Origin: a virus | DNA length: 64,000 nt | Virus record (IMG/VR): IMGVR_UViG_3300017971_000190 | Coordinates: 157,680 to 221,679 of that record | Reading direction: 5' to 3' (one strand) | In this document: one piece after another, positions 44,626 to 53,204 of the stretch | Numbering within the stretch: position 1 is the first letter of the stretch | Layout: every line of letters begins with the position of its first letter | Program-made: the position numbers and the translations under genes | Notes under the pieces: model-generated | What the model saw: the letters and a program-made list of their open reading frames with translations, nothing else | What the model was told of the DNA's origin: nothing | Databases searched by the model: none

Positions 44626-45453
44626 CTAAGGTCGATAGTCTTTCAATATTTTTTTGATTTTGCTATTTATGGTACCATCCTTTATTCTACCATTAATTAA
44701 GTCAGAAATATTAAATTCCCAGTTTAATTTTTGACTCTTAAATATACCAGGAGCTGTAATTACATCATGACCGCCTACAGGTTTATTTTCAGAAAGAGGT
44801 GACAAGTTGACAGCGCTTAGACGCAATTGAGCGTCAGAACAATCTTGTTGGAGTTCCTCTTCGTAAAAACTTAAATCTCCACCAATATCTCTAGCTTCAT
44901 CAATAGATACAATTATGTAGGCAAAATACTCTGTAAATCCAGCGCCCATTTTTTTACGATAATAAACAGAACCACCATACCGTTTAATTCTATTTACTAA
45001 TTTTCGGTGAGCACCCCTACTTTCGTCTGTGTGCCACCAAATACTAATAAATGCTTTATCGTCAAATTTTTTACCACGGGTAAGTGGTTTTTCTTTAGAT
45101 TTAGGGCCTTTTTGTTTAACCAAATAAGTCCCTTGATCTGTCTTTTTCCACCTGTAACCAGCTGGAGGATTAGAACTAATCTTTTTAATTAGCCCCTGAA
45201 TAAATTTACCACTTGGCACGTCTACTCTAGCCATAGCAGCTGCTAACTGTTCAATTAGGTCATCAGGAACAAATTCAGTAGGCACACGGGCAGTTTTCTC
45301 CTCTTTAGAAAGGAGCCCCTCTAACCAACCGATTACTTGTTCCTTGGAAAGCCTAAGACGATAAATTATAGAAAATAAACGGTTGGCAACTATGTTGACT
45401 AGATCGTACCAGCCTGCAACCTTATAGGTTAGGCCCGCTAATCGTAAAGGCAT
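44626..45453 (-). CDS. Unrecognised protein upstream of fibre cluster, 275 aa
   Basis: The N-terminal half is helical with a hydrophobic stretch (YDLVNIVANRLFSIIYRLRL) not long enough for a confident membrane helix. The middle has 'GAHRKLVNRIKRYGGSVYYR' and an IVSIDEARDIGG strand-turn, and the C terminus is helical. It contains KTAR and RGAHRK basic spots but no R-run. No family recognised. Confidence 0.55.
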   Translation of the reverse strand: MPLRLAGLTYKVAGWYDLVNIVANRLFSIIYRLRLSKEQVIGWLEGLLSKEEKTARVPTEFVPDDLIEQLAAAMARVDVPSGKFIQGLIKKISSNPPAGYRWKKTDQGTYLVKQKGPKSKEKPLTRGKKFDDKAFISIWWHTDESRGAHRKLVNRIKRYGGSVYYRKKMGAGFTEYFAYIIVSIDEARDIGGDLSFYEEELQQDCSDAQLRLSAVNLSPLSENKPVGGHDVITAPGIFKSQKLNWEFNISDLINGRIKDGTINSKIKKILKDYRP

Positions 45454-45489
45454 AGCTACGCAATTCTGTTTAGTGTTTAAAAATAAATT

Positions 45490-46266
45490 CTAGAGTTTTA
45501 CTAATTTTGTAGCAAAACCGCGATCTCCGTAGGCTTTAGTAAAAAAGTCAATTAATTCTTGCTCTGACATTTTTTTATCGCCTTCAGCAGCTTCTACTAC
45601 GTTCATAACAGAAGGCCGAAGTGTATCGATCGTAACACCATTTGCTTCAATTTTTACTTTATCACCATCAACAGCCAGTACTTGGCCTTCTAAGACACTT
45701 CCCTGATGCGTAAAAGCAACTTTATCACCAACATCAACGGCACTATAACCAACAGTACGGAGATCGTCTAAACGAGGACGTTTATGATAACTAGCAGTGC
45801 GAGTTGTTTTTTCGTGGTCTTTCAAAAGCTCGTCAAGATTCTCAGTTTCAAGTCTGGCTAAGAAACGAGCACCGTCTTTTTCACGTAATTCCCAAATGGC
45901 ATTGTTTTCATCTTGCCACTGAGAAACGCCTACTTTAACCATTCCTTGACGAACGTACTCCTCAGGCACAACTTGAGGAATCTTAAAAACAGACGCAGTA
46001 ATTAGCTTATCTTCGGGATGAAGCTCAATTGTCTCAAGCATTACTCTAAGCTGACCATCAAAACTAGCAGTAAAAAAGCGGTCAATATCCATACGTTTTG
46101 GAATACCAAGCTCTGGATTAAAACCTACTAGAACTTTAGCCGTCCTTTTGTCGGCCATTTTGTGATGCCACAAACACAGGTCAAAACGGCTTTTTCCTGT
46201 TTTTTGCGCTACTTTTGCCATGCGCTGATTGAATTTGGCGTTGAGGCGAGCGGGATCAAAACTCAT
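45490..46266 (-). CDS. Protein with KOW-like beta domain, 258 aa
   Basis: ATG at 46266 is used because AAGGAG precedes it. The N terminus is helical and basic, and the middle is an alpha/beta region. Near residues 175-225 a small barrel, VGDKVAFTHQGSVLEGQVLA then DKVKIEANGVTIDTLRPS, resembles a KOW or SH3-like fold. The C terminus is a short acidic helix. The role may be nucleic-acid or protein binding; unknown. Confidence 0.55.
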   Translation of the reverse strand: MSFDPARLNAKFNQRMAKVAQKTGKSRFDLCLWHHKMADKRTAKVLVGFNPELGIPKRMDIDRFFTASFDGQLRVMLETIELHPEDKLITASVFKIPQVVPEEYVRQGMVKVGVSQWQDENNAIWELREKDGARFLARLETENLDELLKDHEKTTRTASYHKRPRLDDLRTVGYSAVDVGDKVAFTHQGSVLEGQVLAVDGDKVKIEANGVTIDTLRPSVMNVVEAAEGDKKMSEQELIDFFTKAYGDRGFATKLVKL

Positions 46267-46369
46267 TTCGGAACTCCTTTTTACGTTAAAGCACACTACA
46301 AAGCGCGCACTTCACCTTAACTGATAGCTCTACCAACTTGTCTCTATAAAGTAACTTAAGATGACTGCT

Positions 46370-47215
46370 TTAAGCAGAAGGAAATGACAGATTGTAGGTA
46401 GTACACAAACGCTCCAAAGAAGCTCTATCTAATCCTAAACTGGTACTAATAACATTGAAAGATGAAAAGCTCTCTAAACAACAACGAAGAACTTTATTTA
46501 TAGGAAGTCCAAAATCTTGCTCTACTTTTAAAACATGAGGGGGTTTAAAATTGTAGCAATTTGTACTACAGTAAGAAATTCCCTTTTTAGTAACTTTGGA
46601 AGAGAGCCGTTTTTCACAGACAGGGCATACAGAAGAGGACAAAATCCTGTATTGACGATCTACTAAACTTTCTTCCTCAATTTTCTTTTTTAAGGCCGAT
46701 TGTCTTAATTTAAGCAAAGCTCCATTAAGGATCTTTTTCAATTCGTTGGTAGAAATTCCGGTAAGAATTGTTAGCTCATTATAGCTAAGAGAAGTACGTT
46801 TCTTTTTAGTTTGTTTGTTTTCTTCTTCTTCATTCTGTTTTGTAACATAATCTAAAATACAATTATTGCACCAGCTTTTTCCTGGAGTATGGAATAAACA
46901 ACTTTCTAGTCCACATGGCTGGTACATGGTAATATTCAACTCAGGACACTGATAAGAATTTCGGACAAGTAATTTTGGGTGAAAAGTATCACTAAGAAGA
47001 TAAGTATCTTCAAAAATTTCGTTTAAAATGGAAAATAATTCTAGAGAGTTTTCAGAGGGTTGTTTTTCATAAAGTAGTAAAATAGTTTCTAAAAGTCCTG
47101 AACAAGGGCAGCTATCTTCTTCAGGATTACAACAGGGAATGTCTTTTTTAAACATTCCTTCCTCACGTAAAAACTTGACTAGTATCTCGTAAAGGGGTTT
47201 GAAAGCACACGGCAT
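46370..47215 (-). CDS. Cysteine-rich HTH protein, possible regulator, 281 aa
   Basis: Contains three Cys clusters: CCNPEEDSCPC near residue 25, 'CGLESCLFHTPGKSWCNNC', and a later CPVCEKRL...CSTNC zinc-ribbon-like pair. There are two helix-turn-helix-like segments: SLSYNELTILTGISTNELKK and, at the C terminus, NVISTSLGLDRASLERLCTT. Zinc knuckles plus HTH suggest DNA binding and perhaps transcription control. It is divergent from the plus-strand gene, across a palindromic intergenic region that it might regulate. Confidence 0.55.
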   Translation of the reverse strand: MPCAFKPLYEILVKFLREEGMFKKDIPCCNPEEDSCPCSGLLETILLLYEKQPSENSLELFSILNEIFEDTYLLSDTFHPKLLVRNSYQCPELNITMYQPCGLESCLFHTPGKSWCNNCILDYVTKQNEEEENKQTKKKRTSLSYNELTILTGISTNELKKILNGALLKLRQSALKKKIEEESLVDRQYRILSSSVCPVCEKRLSSKVTKKGISYCSTNCYNFKPPHVLKVEQDFGLPINKVLRCCLESFSSFNVISTSLGLDRASLERLCTTYNLSFPSA

Positions 47216-47244
47216 TTTTATTTTGTTCTCCCATCGGAAAAAGA

Positions 47245-47285
47245 GGTTGTTCTATCTTTGTTTAACAAAGTAGTCTATAAAATAA
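47245..47285. promoter_or_regulatory. Divergent promoter region with 15-nt palindrome
   Basis: The 129-base gap between oppositely transcribed genes holds a perfect inverted repeat, CTTTGTT-T-AACAAAG, at 47256-47270, followed five bases later by TATAAAAT (47276-47283), a good plus-strand -10 element. No clear -35 was found at standard spacing, so activation or phage-modified polymerase may be needed. The palindrome could be an operator. Confidence 0.5.
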
Positions 47286-47344
47286 AGTACCGGTGTTACT
47301 GTTTAAACAGGCGGTTTTGTAAATCAAAGTCCAAGGAGACCAAA

Positions 47345-48346
47345 ATGCAAAACAGAGATTTCCCCTACTTCAGCTGTACTGTTGTCTTTGTAGACGAAAA
47401 AGGAAAAGAGGTAACTCAAACCGATTTCCCCACTCTACAAAAATTCTTTTTAGCTTGGAAGGAAGGAGAATTAAAAAGGAGGGTTAAAATCGTAGAAAAA
47501 GAAGATGGAGTTTTAAACTCCTACTTTAAAAAAGTAGAAAACGATACTAGAGCAGCTTTATTAAGTTTAACATTTAATTTGCAAGAATGTTATGATTGGC
47601 TTAATGTACATTTAGGATTGAGCAATCATATTTTAGCTTATCAGAAAATAGAAATGGGAGCACATGCCCGAGTTAGAATTCCTAAAAATGATTTGGTATT
47701 CTTTGCAGCACCTGGTGATTCCGCAGAATCTGCTGCCAAAGTAGGGTTTGTTTTTGTTCCATCCCTACCCATAGAATTTAATTTTGAAAGAAAACGGGGA
47801 GAGTTTAAGGACAATCCCAAAAAGGTAGTAGAAGAATTTCTAAATGAAATGGTAAAAGAAACTATTGCTAAAGACAATGCTACCGTAGTATTTTTACTCA
47901 AACAGGGGGCACAAGACACGGTGCTTTGCGAACAATTTTCTCCAGCATCTTTTAATACTATTAGGCATAAACTTTGGGAAAAACAAATACCAGCCCCCAC
48001 ACTGCTGACTACTCCAGCGGTATTAGCTTTTATAGTGGAAGAAGCTCAGTGGTTTTATCCAGATAATAAAAGTAATTGGGCAACAGGACAAGTTGGAAAA
48101 TTTGGAGATGTGTCTATTATTTGTGGTGGCTCTGAAAAAGATGAGTTTGGTTGTGGTCTCGATTTTACAGATTACTTCATGTTTGGACCACCCCAAAAAG
48201 TGGGCGTAAGAACTGAAAAAATTCCAATAGAAATAGAATCCATAGACAAGTCTATTTTAGGGGTTTCTTTAATGGGGTGGAGCCTTTATGGATCTCGGGG
48301 CACACTGATATTTGGCAGTGGAATTTCCCACGCCAAAATTGGATAG
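47345..48346 (+). CDS. Unrecognised protein, only plus-strand gene, 333 aa
   Basis: ATG at 47345 is chosen because CAAGGAGACCAAA precedes it; the frame is open 87 bases further upstream without a ribosome site. The protein is soluble alpha/beta with no signal or membrane helix. 'FVDEKGKEVTQTDFPTLQK' near the N terminus and a C-terminal 'LMGWSLYGSRGTLIFGSGIS' give no family match. Its strand, isolation and own promoter set it apart; it may be an early or regulatory protein. Confidence 0.65.
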   Translation: MQNRDFPYFSCTVVFVDEKGKEVTQTDFPTLQKFFLAWKEGELKRRVKIVEKEDGVLNSYFKKVENDTRAALLSLTFNLQECYDWLNVHLGLSNHILAYQKIEMGAHARVRIPKNDLVFFAAPGDSAESAAKVGFVFVPSLPIEFNFERKRGEFKDNPKKVVEEFLNEMVKETIAKDNATVVFLLKQGAQDTVLCEQFSPASFNTIRHKLWEKQIPAPTLLTTPAVLAFIVEEAQWFYPDNKSNWATGQVGKFGDVSIICGGSEKDEFGCGLDFTDYFMFGPPQKVGVRTEKIPIEIESIDKSILGVSLMGWSLYGSRGTLIFGSGISHAKIG

Positions 48347-48391
48347 TAGTGTATATTTTAGAGGAAGGAGGGGAGAAAGGGAGGGATTGGT

Positions 48392-48886
48392 TTAGAGCTT
48401 AAGATCTAGAAGATTCTTCTTGCTCTTCTTGGCCTTCTTACCCTTCTTTCCACTACCCTTGGGGCGACCACGCTTACCTGTTTTCTTTGCTGCAGCCTTC
48501 TTCTTGGGAGGACGACCACGACGCTTCTTGGGTGCATCATCGGCAGCCTTCTTCTTGGGAGGACGACCACGACGCTTCTTGGGAGCATCATCGGCAGCCT
48601 TCTTCTTGGGAGGACGACCACGACGCTTCTTGGGAGCATCATCGGCAGCCTTCTTCTTGGGAGGACGACCACGACGCTTCTTGGGTGCCTCTCCATCATC
48701 GGGAGCTTCTACCACCTCTTCTACCACCGTACCGTTAATCGGAACGATGTAGGTAGTGGTGTTCTTACGAGACGTCATCTCGACGGTAAGAACGCCAGCG
48801 CGGGCCTTCACAATGGACCCCTTTGTCAGTAGTCCGAACACCTGTGAAGCGGACATGTTAACAAGCTTGGTTTCTGGTTTTGCCAT
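48392..48886 (-). CDS. AT-hook protein with four tandem repeats, 164 aa
   Basis: ATG at 48886 is selected because TAGGAG lies upstream; it gives MAKPETKLVNMSASQVF. A small N-terminal domain (about 1-65) may be a beta fold. Then come four near-identical 17-residue units, PKKRRGRPPKKKAADDA, each with an RGRPP AT-hook core, and a final GKRGRPKGSGKKGKK tail. AT-hooks bind the minor groove of AT-rich DNA; several in tandem suggest DNA compaction or histone-H1-like action. Confidence 0.75.
   Translation of the reverse strand: MAKPETKLVNMSASQVFGLLTKGSIVKARAGVLTVEMTSRKNTTTYIVPINGTVVEEVVEAPDDGEAPKKRRGRPPKKKAADDAPKKRRGRPPKKKAADDAPKKRRGRPPKKKAADDAPKKRRGRPPKKKAAAKKTGKRGRPKGSGKKGKKAKKSKKNLLDLKL
48494..48694. 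repeat. Four 51-bp tandem coding repeats
   Basis: The word GACGACCACG recurs exactly at 48511, 48562, 48613 and 48664, spacing 51. Copies differ by only a few bases, so the array is recent or kept uniform. It encodes the AT-hook units above. Confidence 0.85.
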
Positions 48887-48917
48887 TTGATTTCTCCTAT
48901 GATTTGGCATTTGGGAA

Positions 48918-50540
48918 TTACGACAAATCTCGTCGTATACGGACAAATTGATTAAATCTGGCAACTGCTACTGGATCGGGATCTTTTTGAAAGAGGAAAT
49001 CTATTTTCATGCCTACCAACTCTTTCCTCTGCTTCCACAGCTCCATACGCTGATCAGATCCACCTTTATGTTCCAGACCTCCTCCAACTGCAAATTCCTT
49101 ACCGTCGTACCGTACAATAAAACGACGTAATCGGGCACTGTGTCTAAAGGTTACTACGCCTTTGGGGGTGCAATAAACTCTCCGAGCAGATGAGTCTTTA
49201 GCCGCTTTCTTAAGTCTCTGAATAAACGACTCCAGCTCTTCTACTGTATCAAAAGAAGGTCGAACTTGCAAGTAGTATTTTGTCTTTTTTACCTTTCCAA
49301 CCTTTTTCATTATCCTGTAGATTTTATCCGTAATCTCTGGATCTGCTGCTGCGTTCTTCCCCTTCTTCCCAGGCTCCAACCTCACAATGACTCCAGTAGC
49401 CTCTTCCTCTGCCTTAAATTTAATCACATCAGGGCCTCTGTGGTCATCCAAACGAAGCGGGGCATCTACAGTCTTAATCATTGCTCCCTCAAAACTACGG
49501 TCCAGAGCCCTATTGTAGAATTTATGGAGAGCTTCCTCCATTCTAAGAATTTTGTGGCCTAGAATACCTATGTTAGGGCTTCGATAGTACACCTTGGGGG
49601 TGATCTTTAAAGGATTGAGAGCCGCTCCTTCTTGCGAGCAGCCTAAGAGATGATGTTTGCGTTCTTCCCAAGGCATTTCAAAAATACCAGCTTCGTAGGC
49701 TTTAAGAGGTGCCCAATCCCATACTACAGCTCGAACATCATCTAGAAATTCTGCTTCATTGAAGTTCTTATAACTACTCACGATACTAGAAGTTTTATTC
49801 CACGACTTTGCTAGGAATTCTCCATCAATGAAGACATCTTCTTCAGGGCCTACCAAGTCTCTCGCCAAACTAAAAAGCTGTCTAGTAAAGAGTTCGACAT
49901 TTTCAATATGCTTTTTTCGCCGGTTAGCCCTACTGACTATAATTACCTTTTTGACTTTTTGAAAAATAAAAAGAAGGGCTCTTTCTCCGTCTAATTTATA
50001 CTCACCAGCTTTTGGAAATTTTAATGGTTTGTATTTTTTGGGAAGTCTTTTGTAGGCCAACCCCAACATACACCCTCTAAACTGCATAGAGGCATTGTTA
50101 GTACCAGTCTTACCTTCTGTGAGAAAACCTAAACCAAAAACGGATTTAATTGTTTTCGGACCTACTCCTACACGAAGGTCATGGTCTAAAATTCTCAATA
50201 ACCATTTAGCTACTAGAGGGTCACTTTTGAGAAGTAGAGCTTTGGTTTTAGCAGTAGCTTTTTTAGAACCCCAACGACGCTCTTTAAGGTAACTGGCCAG
50301 CTTAACAAATTTAAGCCAAGAGTCATGTGGAGTTATTTCGGAAGTACAACGGGCGGTTTTTATTATAGGATGAACAAAGTACCGATCCTGCCCAAGAGCC
50401 ATTTTAAAAATGGTTTTTAAAACTGGATTGGTTTTTGTTTCTTCCAAAAGGATTTTTTTCTCTTTGTTCTTTTCGTACACCTCCAGCCTTTCCAAACAAT
50501 TAAAGGCTTCCTCAACTTGTGTTTTGGTGGATTTTTTCAT
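48918..50540 (-). CDS. ATP-dependent DNA ligase, 540 aa
   Basis: Adenylation motif I is EYKLDGER with the AMP-accepting Lys182; IDGEFLAKSW follows. Motif IV is SFEGAMIKT, and motif V is DVIKFKAEE, followed by an OB-type C-terminal domain. The layout matches phage ligases of the T4 type and would seal nicks in replication and recombination. No Shine-Dalgarno is seen before ATG 50540; the ATG lies in a short hairpin (50536-50541 with 50551-50556) just after a 15-bp hairpin, suggesting translational control. Confidence 0.85.
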   Translation of the reverse strand: MKKSTKTQVEEAFNCLERLEVYEKNKEKKILLEETKTNPVLKTIFKMALGQDRYFVHPIIKTARCTSEITPHDSWLKFVKLASYLKERRWGSKKATAKTKALLLKSDPLVAKWLLRILDHDLRVGVGPKTIKSVFGLGFLTEGKTGTNNASMQFRGCMLGLAYKRLPKKYKPLKFPKAGEYKLDGERALLFIFQKVKKVIIVSRANRRKKHIENVELFTRQLFSLARDLVGPEEDVFIDGEFLAKSWNKTSSIVSSYKNFNEAEFLDDVRAVVWDWAPLKAYEAGIFEMPWEERKHHLLGCSQEGAALNPLKITPKVYYRSPNIGILGHKILRMEEALHKFYNRALDRSFEGAMIKTVDAPLRLDDHRGPDVIKFKAEEEATGVIVRLEPGKKGKNAAADPEITDKIYRIMKKVGKVKKTKYYLQVRPSFDTVEELESFIQRLKKAAKDSSARRVYCTPKGVVTFRHSARLRRFIVRYDGKEFAVGGGLEHKGGSDQRMELWKQRKELVGMKIDFLFQKDPDPVAVARFNQFVRIRRDLS

Positions 50541-50604
50541 CGAAGTTTTTGATGAACTTATGGGTGGGAAATGGTAGTCAAAGTTCGCTTACCATTTCCC
50601 ACCC
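50536..50604 (-). promoter_or_regulatory. Double hairpin over the ligase start
   Basis: GGGTGGGAAATGGTA (50562-50576) pairs perfectly with 50590-50604 (15 bp, 13-base loop), and a smaller stem TTCATC/GATGAA (50536-50541 with 50551-50556) encloses the ligase start codon. The large stem lacks a U-tract on the minus strand, so it may be a processing or regulatory hairpin rather than a terminator. Confidence 0.5.
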
Positions 50605-50622
50605 TTTTAAAAATGGAGTAAT

Positions 50623-51705
50623 CTAGTCGTCTTCCGCCGTCATCTCCACGATTTCGACATTCATGTTTTGACGGAAGTTCTTTAGACGGAATGTACGACG
50701 TTTGCCTCTGTATTTACCTTCGAGAATGGCAATACTAATTTGCCCTTGGTAGGTCTTAAAAATAATACCTTCCAGACGCTCTCCAGTTTTCTCGTCATCC
50801 CACTGCACAGTCATGCCGCCCTTAAGAGGAAGGGCTTTTTGAGACTTCTGTTGACGTTGCCTACGATTAAGAGCACGAATAAGAGGAGTAATATAGAGAA
50901 TTTGATCCTCATGCACAAAGTTTTTCTGAAGCCAACTGAAAGCAGCAGCAAAAAGCTTAACACCTTCTCCAGACTCAGCATCATCTATAATCTTGGTCCG
51001 CATTTCTAACAGTTTGCGGTAAGACGGTAGTAACCTACGCACGGCTTCCCGAGCAGAGAAAGGAAGCTTGTCATTAAAATCTTCAAACGCCTTAGCATTT
51101 TCTACGTTGACGTAGTATTGCCCACAGCTGAAATTATTTTTAATGACTTTGGTTTTAGGATCGTCGGGATCTAGACGTTCCCCCTCTTTGCAGAAGACTT
51201 GTCCCATTATTTCCCGGTTAAACATGGTACATGTACCACAGGTAATCGGAATAACGTCCCCTACTTCATACTCCTTGTCGTCTACCGTAAATCCTTTTTG
51301 TACTTTGTAGACGGGTGTAGTGTCTTTATCTTTAGCTAGTTTCTTTTTGCGACCGCGCTTCTTCTTTTTCTTAGGCTTCTTCTCACGCTCATCTTCATCG
51401 TCATCATCGGAGTCATCATCATCACCATCGTCAGAATCGGAGTCATCGGAGTCATCATCATCACCATCGTCAGAATCGGAGTCATCATCATCGTCATCAT
51501 CGTCGTCGTCATCATCGTCATCATCGTCGTCGTCCTCATCTACAGTATCATCTGAGTCATCGTCATCGTAATCTTCATACTCTTCATCTTCCTCTTCTTC
51601 GTCCTCAGACTCATCCTCCTCCTCGGTCTCTACATCCTCATACTCGTCCTCTTCATGCCGATGGCTTTTGGACTTTGTGCTGTGCTTTTTTCTCTTCTTA
51701 GCCAT
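50623..51705 (-). CDS. Acidic/basic protein with poly-Asp tract and Cys cluster, 360 aa
   Basis: ATG at 51705 follows AAAGGAG. The N terminus is Lys-rich and His-containing (AKKRKKHSTKSKSH). Residues about 20-105 are Glu/Asp/Ser, including 18 consecutive Asp, then KKPKKKKKRGRKKKLAKDKD. A cysteine site (CGTC, FC, then SCGQYYV) suggests Zn or Fe-S binding, and the C terminus has a small beta barrel, GGMTVQWDDEKTGERLEG. The acidic arm could compete for or regulate basic DNA-binding proteins; function unknown. Confidence 0.6.
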   Translation of the reverse strand: MAKKRKKHSTKSKSHRHEEDEYEDVETEEEDESEDEEEEDEEYEDYDDDDSDDTVDEDDDDDDDDDDDDDDDDDDSDSDDGDDDDSDDSDSDDGDDDDSDDDDEDEREKKPKKKKKRGRKKKLAKDKDTTPVYKVQKGFTVDDKEYEVGDVIPITCGTCTMFNREIMGQVFCKEGERLDPDDPKTKVIKNNFSCGQYYVNVENAKAFEDFNDKLPFSAREAVRRLLPSYRKLLEMRTKIIDDAESGEGVKLFAAAFSWLQKNFVHEDQILYITPLIRALNRRQRQQKSQKALPLKGGMTVQWDDEKTGERLEGIIFKTYQGQISIAILEGKYRGKRRTFRLKNFRQNMNVEIVEMTAEDD

Positions 51706-51768
51706 TACGACTCCTTTGAAGAACAATCTGTTCCTGCTGTGATGCCCAAGGGCGTGTAAAGTGTAGCA

Positions 51769-51799
51769 GCTATACTACTCAGGTTTACAAAAAAGTCAA
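51769..51799 (-). promoter_or_regulatory. Sigma-70-like promoter candidate
   Basis: On the minus strand TTGACT (51794-51799) is followed at 16 bases by TAGTAT (51772-51777), or at 19 by TATAGC. It lies in the 116-base gap before the acidic/basic gene and could drive it and the ligase. A short inverted repeat GAACA-atc-TGTTC lies at 51721-51733 near the leader. Confidence 0.45.
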
Positions 51800-51821
51800 G
51801 TACTTTGTGAGTCTCTAAATT

Positions 51822-52709
51822 TTAGCCCTCCGACACAGCAGCTTCTAATTTTCTGACAGCTTTGACAACCCACGTCAAATCTTTTGAACTTAGATTATAC
51901 TTTTTAGAAAGTGCACTGATTTTTTTGGGTTTTTTAGCATCTAGATAAAGTCGAGCAGCCTTTGACAGGCGTCGTCCTCCTCCTACATCCCATTTTTTTT
52001 CTAGAAAAGTGTACAGCTTTTTACATAGCTCGGTATTTTCTACATTTTCCTCTAAGAGTTTGCAGTGTTCTTTAAATTCTGAACGATCCATATCTTTGAT
52101 TATTCTTAGAATTATAGGAATAAGGACAGCATCTTGGTACTCTATATTATCTCCAGAGAAGCTGCTTTTAATCTCTTTCAAAATTGGAAGTAATTCAGGA
52201 GCCTCGGTTTTTTCCGGTATAGTTGCATTTTTATTTTTAGACTGTTTTTTCCTAGGCTTTATCGTTGTTTGCTTTTTATGACTTTTCCGAGGTGTTATTT
52301 TAATTAAAACAGCATCCTCCTCTATAATGTTTCGTAATTCATCTGCGGTTTTAAAAGACAAAGAGCGAACAACTTTATTATTCTTCATCTCTGCATCGAT
52401 AATTGGAACCCCTAAAGAAAGGAGCTGTTCAGGTTGTCCTTTTCCACAAATTAGAAGGCGATGTATTCTCTTAGCATGACGATAAAGTTCGTGATATTTT
52501 TCAGGAGCTGTTAGGATAACATAGTTTCTAGACTCATCTGTTTGCTTCGGAAGTTTAAATTCTTCTTCTTCTCCCTCAGGTGGGTAAACAAATACTTTAC
52601 CACCAGTATTAGGGGAATGAATGTGAAATACCACCACAAATGTTGGCTTCATAGTTGCAAGCCCAACAGCGTGGACTTTTCTGACTTTTGATTTTTTCTT
52701 TTTTGTCAC
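51822..52709 (-). CDS. Unrecognised protein with C-terminal HTH-like helix pair, 295 aa
   Basis: The N-terminal domain begins KKKKSKVRKVHAVGL and then FVVVFHIHSPNTGGKVFVYP, apparently alpha/beta. A Lys-rich linker (about 145-170) follows, then a helical C-terminal part ending with ISALSKKYNLSSKDLTWVVK, which resembles a helix-turn-helix. Its start overlaps the stop of the gene upstream (ATGA), so translation is coupled in the recombination operon. Function unknown. Confidence 0.55.
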   Translation of the reverse strand: MTKKKKSKVRKVHAVGLATMKPTFVVVFHIHSPNTGGKVFVYPPEGEEEEFKLPKQTDESRNYVILTAPEKYHELYRHAKRIHRLLICGKGQPEQLLSLGVPIIDAEMKNNKVVRSLSFKTADELRNIIEEDAVLIKITPRKSHKKQTTIKPRKKQSKNKNATIPEKTEAPELLPILKEIKSSFSGDNIEYQDAVLIPIILRIIKDMDRSEFKEHCKLLEENVENTELCKKLYTFLEKKWDVGGGRRLSKAARLYLDAKKPKKISALSKKYNLSSKDLTWVVKAVRKLEAAVSEG

Positions 52710-53203
52710 AGGGCTTGTCTCCTGATTAGATCTACCAGTACTGTTTGTAACCGTTTGCTGGAATTCAATTCCAAAACGGTTTCTTTTCTTTGTGTTTTCG
52801 TTACTACTTTACAACCTTTACTATCAGTTTTTGATAAGGATTTAGTTGATACTAAAGTAACAAGTTTACCAGCACTTATGTAAAAGGGCAACAGTTTAAA
52901 ATTTGTGTTTAGAGATTGATTCAAAAAATCGGTTAAAAGCTTATCCACTCCAATAGAGTGATCGTACATTCTACAAATTTCAACCAATAAAGGTATGGTG
53001 AATTTTGGTCTACCTCTCTTCAATTTCTTATATAGAATTCCATTGGTTAATTTAATTTCAGAGCCTTCGTGTGTTTCCAGTATAATGTGGTCTTTAATTA
53101 GATTAATTCTTCCTACAGTTTCTTCAGGAAGAAAATATTGTAACCAATAATGTAAACTGGTAGATCCTCCATTAGCTAAAGCTGTAAATACTCGAACCAA
53201 CAT
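52706..53203 (-). CDS. Unrecognised protein after the Rad50-like gene, 165 aa
   Basis: ATG at 53203 is preferred to an upstream in-frame GTG at 53215 because it lies two bases after the Rad50-like stop. 'LKRGRPKFTIPLLVEICRMY' has one AT-hook-like GRP element but not a full hook. The C terminus is basic (LVDLIRRQAL). The protein is soluble, of mixed alpha/beta pattern. Not recognised; it belongs to the recombination operon by position. Confidence 0.55.
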   Translation of the reverse strand: MLVRVFTALANGGSTSLHYWLQYFLPEETVGRINLIKDHIILETHEGSEIKLTNGILYKKLKRGRPKFTIPLLVEICRMYDHSIGVDKLLTDFLNQSLNTNFKLLPFYISAGKLVTLVSTKSLSKTDSKGCKVVTKTQRKETVLELNSSKRLQTVLVDLIRRQAL

Positions 53204-53204
53204 A

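Noticed and set aside
46362-46374. CTGCTT-T-AAGCAG palindrome at the end of the Cys-rich HTH gene
   Set aside because: It is short, overlaps the stop codon and lacks a T-tract, so I could not support a terminator or operator.
47641-48000. 119-residue minus-strand frame within the only plus-strand gene
   Set aside because: No Shine-Dalgarno and no family pattern; the plus-strand frame has a strong start and covers it completely.
48420-48752. Alternative frames over the AT-hook repeats
   Set aside because: The repeats keep several frames open. Only the frame with RGRPP AT-hooks has a ribosome site and sensible composition.
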